A stretch of DNA of 8,149 nt from an uncultured cyanobacterium (GTDB lineage: Bacteria > Cyanobacteriota > Cyanobacteriia > Cyanobacteriales > Geitlerinemataceae): assembly GCA_937121005.1 (NCBI GenBank), contig CAKZKB010000554.1, forward strand, positions 1 to 8,149, read 5' to 3'. Each line of letters starts with the position of its first letter. Position 1 is the first letter of the stretch. The position numbers were made by a program, and so were the translations under genes. This document shows positions 6,292 to 8,149 of the stretch, in pieces. The notes under the pieces were generated by a model. That model was not told where the DNA came from. It was given only the letters and a program-made list of their open reading frames with translations, and did no database searches.

Positions 6292-6296
6292 CTCCT
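6292..6296 (-). promoter_or_regulatory. Ribosome binding site fused to a stop codon (copy 3/copy 2 junction)
   Basis: The minus strand reads TAGGAGTTTAATGATG. The TAG stop of copy 3 (6297-6295) shares bases with AGGAG (6296-6292), which serves copy 2. The junction is the same as at copy 2/copy 1 apart from one extra T, so it was duplicated with the genes or kept similar by conversion. Confidence 0.7.
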
Positions 6297-6771
6297 ATGC
6301 GGGTAAATAATCGCTATCTAAGGTTTCCTCAAGGGAAAACGGAGAGGTTTTGGGAAAACAGTCGATATTCATTCCCGTTTCGTCAGCCGCTAACTTTCTT
6401 GCTTTCTGATAGCACTTCTCAAAAACCTCTTCTATATAGCGCTTCAAACTCGGGCTATCTTCCAACAAGATTTCTATGCGATCGCGATGCTCTCGAATGG
6501 TAAACTTCCAGCTATTGGTCTGTTTTTGAGGTTGATATTTATACTTCAGTAAGTACATGAGGAGAATTCTCAGGTTGCTTGCTAGTGCGTGTTTCTCGCT
6601 TCTTCCCATGCTGTCAATTTCTTCAACGAGATTGTCAATATCGAGTTCGTGGAATTTGCCATCGCGCAACAATTTCGATGTGGTTTCGATCCACAGGTAA
6701 AAGTCGCGATCGTACAACGTCGCCAAGTCGATCGCGTTTTGAGGGGTATCGGTGGAGGATTTTATCGTCAT
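6295..6771 (-). CDS. DUF29 family protein, copy 3
   Basis: 158-residue DUF29 protein of unknown function, second in transcription order. It begins MTIKSSTDTPQNAIDLATLY and carries the same hallmark segments (DRDFYLWIETT, ELDIDNLVEEIDSMGRSEK, PQKQTNSWKFTIREHRDR, SPFSLEETLDSDYLPA). Its ATG overlaps the TGA of copy 4 (ATGA, 6768-6771), so it is probably translated by coupling. GAGGA lies almost directly against the ATG, too close for a standard Shine-Dalgarno spacing. It shares LVEEIDSMG and EEVFEKCYQKAR with copy 4, but PQK, IREHR, AADETGM and the 25-bp stretch 6369-6393 with copy 1. Confidence 0.85.
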   Translation of the reverse strand: MTIKSSTDTPQNAIDLATLYDRDFYLWIETTSKLLRDGKFHELDIDNLVEEIDSMGRSEKHALASNLRILLMYLLKYKYQPQKQTNSWKFTIREHRDRIEILLEDSPSLKRYIEEVFEKCYQKARKLAADETGMNIDCFPKTSPFSLEETLDSDYLPA

Positions 6772-7244
6772 TCCTCGGGGGGTAGGTAATCCGTGTCTAG
6801 GGTTTCCTCAAGGGAAAATGGAGAAGTGACCGGAAAGCGATCGCGATTCAGTCCCGTTTCAATACTAGCCGATTTTCGGGCCTTTTGATAGCACTTCTCA
6901 AAAACCTCTTCCAAATACCGATTTAAACTCGGACTGTCCTCGAGTACGATCTGCAAGCGATCGCGATGCTCGTAAATCGTATATCGCCAACTGTTCGTTC
7001 GCTTTTCAGGTTGGTATTTATATTTTAGCAGGTGCGCGAGCAGAACCCGCAGGTTGCTTGTTAGGGCGTGTTTCTCGCTTCTTCCCATGCTGTCAATTTC
7101 TTCAACCAGATTGTCAATATCGAGTTCGTGGAATTTGCCATCGCGCAACAATTTCGATGTGGTTTGGATCCACAAGTAAAAATCGCGATCGTACAACGTC
7201 GCCAGGTCGATCGCGTTTTGAAGGGAATCAGTAGAAATACTCAT
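6768..7244 (-). CDS. DUF29 family protein, copy 4 (first gene of the array)
   Basis: 158-residue DUF29 protein of unknown function, promoter-proximal. The ATG at 7244 was chosen because MSISTDSLQNAIDL aligns with the starts of the other three copies. An in-frame TTG at 7274 would add ten residues that the others lack. It contains LYDRDFYLWIQTTSKLLRDG, with Gln where the others have Glu, then LVEEIDSMGRSEKHALTSNL, PEKRTNSWRYTIYEHRDR and SPFSLEETLDTDYLPPEE. There is no Shine-Dalgarno sequence at the usual distance; GAGAG lies about 13 bases upstream. The gene ends in a 4-bp overlap with copy 3. Confidence 0.85.
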   Translation of the reverse strand: MSISTDSLQNAIDLATLYDRDFYLWIQTTSKLLRDGKFHELDIDNLVEEIDSMGRSEKHALTSNLRVLLAHLLKYKYQPEKRTNSWRYTIYEHRDRLQIVLEDSPSLNRYLEEVFEKCYQKARKSASIETGLNRDRFPVTSPFSLEETLDTDYLPPEE

Positions 7245-7286
7245 TATGTTTGCACTCTCAATTATATTGCACAACTAGACATTTCC

Positions 7287-7292
7287 ATTATA
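7287..7292 (-). promoter_or_regulatory. Candidate -10 box of the DUF29 array promoter
   Basis: A consensus TATAAT lies on the minus strand, which would put the transcript start near 7280 and give a leader of about 36 bases before the copy 4 ATG. No -35 hexamer lies at 16-18 bases; a TTGACA (7330-7325) is 32 bases away, too far for a standard promoter. A second TATAAT at 7266-7261 is closer to the start codon. Activator-dependent or -10-only initiation is possible. Confidence 0.4.
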
Positions 7293-7458
7293 ACCGATCT
7301 ATTCGCGATCGCCCAGTGAAGCTGTGTCAATTTTTTGATGTCCGCGCCTCCTTCGATTGTATTGACTTCATAAAGTACCTGTTTCTCGTTATAAAAATTA
7401 AGAAAACTTTAAGCATTGCACAATTATTCTTGTTAAACTGAAAGTAAATCGTTAAATT

Positions 7459-7464
7459 AAGGGA
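7459..7464 (+). promoter_or_regulatory. Ribosome binding site of ppsA
   Basis: AAGGGA lies 8 bases before the ATG at 7473, in an A-rich leader (GGGATAAAAAATATG). This supports the chosen start. Confidence 0.55.
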
Positions 7465-7472
7465 TAAAAAAT

Positions 7473-8149
7473 ATGGTTTTCGCCGCGATCGAAACGGTCT
7501 CCCAGTCCCCGCGCCAGCAAGATTTTGTTTTGTGGTTGGACGAAGTGGGGATCGCGGATATCCCCCTTGTCGGTGGCAAAAACGCCTCTTTAGGCGAACT
7601 GATTCAGAAACTGGCTCCCCAGGGAATCAACGTCCCCGGTGGGTTCGCGACGACAACTTATGCCTATCGCTATTTCATTGAGAAGGCGGGGTTGGCAGAA
7701 AAATTAGCTCGCATTTTTGCCGATCTCGACATCGAAGATCCGCGCAACCTGCACGATCGCGGCGAGGCGGCGCGGGAGTTAGTGCTGTCTGCACCGTTCC
7801 CAAAAGTGTTGGAAACTGCGATCGCCTCGGCCTATTTTAAAATGTGCGATCGCGACAGTCACGGCAATTTCTCTCAGTGTTACATTGATGTTGCAGTGCG
7901 ATCGAGTGCTACCGCCGAAGACTTACCCGATGCCAGTTTCGCCGGACAACAAGAGACCTATTTAAACGTGCGGGGTGCCAAAGCGGTTATCGAAGCCTGT
8001 CACCAATGCTTCGCCTCTTTGTTCACCGATCGCGCCATTTCTTACCGTCGAATCGAAGCCGCCAAGGGCAACACAGAGATCAACAACTTGGTCGGCACCG
8101 CGGTCAACGTCCAAGCGATGGTGTACGGCAACATGGGTGCCGATTCCGG
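7473..8149 (+). CDS. ppsA: Phosphoenolpyruvate synthase, N-terminal part (runs off right edge)
   Basis: The first 225 residues of a protein that is normally about 800 residues long. PEP synthase (pyruvate, water dikinase) converts pyruvate, ATP and water to PEP, AMP and phosphate in the cytosol, feeding gluconeogenesis. The visible part is the ATP-grasp nucleotide-binding domain: LVGGKNASLGEL with Lys36 (residues 32-43), VPGGFATT (54-61), VAVRSSATAEDLPDASFAGQ with Arg143 (140-159), QETYLNV and FASLFTDRAISYR. These closely follow the E. coli PpsA order. The phosphohistidine and PEP-binding domains lie beyond the window. The pyruvate, phosphate dikinase family shares this domain, but the VGGKNASLGE and DLPDASFAGQQET motifs favour PpsA. 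The gene is divergent from the DUF29 array. Confidence 0.92.
   Translation, partial: MVFAAIETVSQSPRQQDFVLWLDEVGIADIPLVGGKNASLGELIQKLAPQGINVPGGFATTTYAYRYFIEKAGLAEKLARIFADLDIEDPRNLHDRGEAARELVLSAPFPKVLETAIASAYFKMCDRDSHGNFSQCYIDVAVRSSATAEDLPDASFAGQQETYLNVRGAKAVIEACHQCFASLFTDRAISYRRIEAAKGNTEINNLVGTAVNVQAMVYGNMGADS

Larger units (their letters stand above)
7245..7472. promoter_or_regulatory. Divergent intergenic region between the DUF29 array and ppsA
   Basis: This 228-bp, AT-rich stretch carries the promoters for both directions. For ppsA, TTGACT (7362-7367) and TATAAA (7390-7395) are visible but 22 bases apart, longer than the usual 16-18. TAAACT at 7434-7439 is another -10-like hexamer without a -35 partner. 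One HIP1 octamer lies at about 7305-7312. No small gene, RNA gene or operator-like dyad is convincing here. Confidence 0.4.

Noticed and set aside
5322..7244. The fourfold repeat as an assembly artefact
   Set aside because: The copies differ at many positions spread over their whole length, with distinct junctions and C-termini, so they are real paralogs and not a duplicated read.
5322..7244. DUF29 array as a toxin-antitoxin or defence system
   Set aside because: The tandem small genes are suggestive, but no nuclease, RelE/PIN or DNA-binding motif is visible. All four belong to one family, so a toxin and antitoxin pair cannot be assigned.
7325..7330. TTGACA (minus strand) as the -35 partner of the TATAAT at 7292-7287
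   Set aside because: The spacer is 32 bases, about twice the workable length, so the match is probably chance.

Overview
The window looks like chromosomal DNA of a cyanobacterium, probably a filamentous or Oscillatoria-like one. The octamer GCGATCGC (HIP1) and its core CGATCG recur throughout. The gene content fits: DUF29 paralogs, a DUF2283 remnant, a cyanobacterial-type beta-propeller/transglutaminase protein, and abundant short palindromes and heptamer repeats between genes. The taxon below phylum level is inference.

Layout. Positions 1-521 hold a poorly resolved reading frame at the left edge, the 3' remnant of a minus-strand DUF2283 gene cut off by a hairpin repeat, a degenerate dispersed repeat and a candidate promoter. 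Positions 537-2183 (+) encode a two-part cytosolic protein with an N-terminal propeller and a C-terminal transglutaminase-like domain. A 217-bp gap follows, with a perfect 30-bp palindrome, a second hairpin and six tandem heptamers that end 12 bp before the next gene. Positions 2401-3717 (+) encode a lipoprotein D-Ala-D-Ala carboxypeptidase of family S13 (DacB/PBP4). Eleven bases later, 3729-5015 (+) encodes an SbcD/Mre11-type nuclease, so these two are probably co-transcribed. The following ~300-bp gap is packed with inverted repeats, including a 108-bp MITE-like element.

Positions 5322-7244 (-) contain four tandem DUF29 genes packed like an operon. Junctions are a 4-bp ATGA overlap or gaps of under 10 bp in which the stop codon sits inside the next Shine-Dalgarno sequence. 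The four copies have mosaic relationships: different segments pair them differently, which points to gene conversion within the array. A divergent intergenic region with a TATAAT box separates them from the start of ppsA (phosphoenolpyruvate synthase), which runs off the right edge.

The most notable local structure is the DUF29 array. The other genes are ordinary housekeeping or accessory genes: peptidoglycan remodelling, DNA end processing and gluconeogenic PEP formation. I see no CRISPR array, tRNA, rRNA or complete transposase. I did not find convincing evidence for a wholly new multi-gene system.
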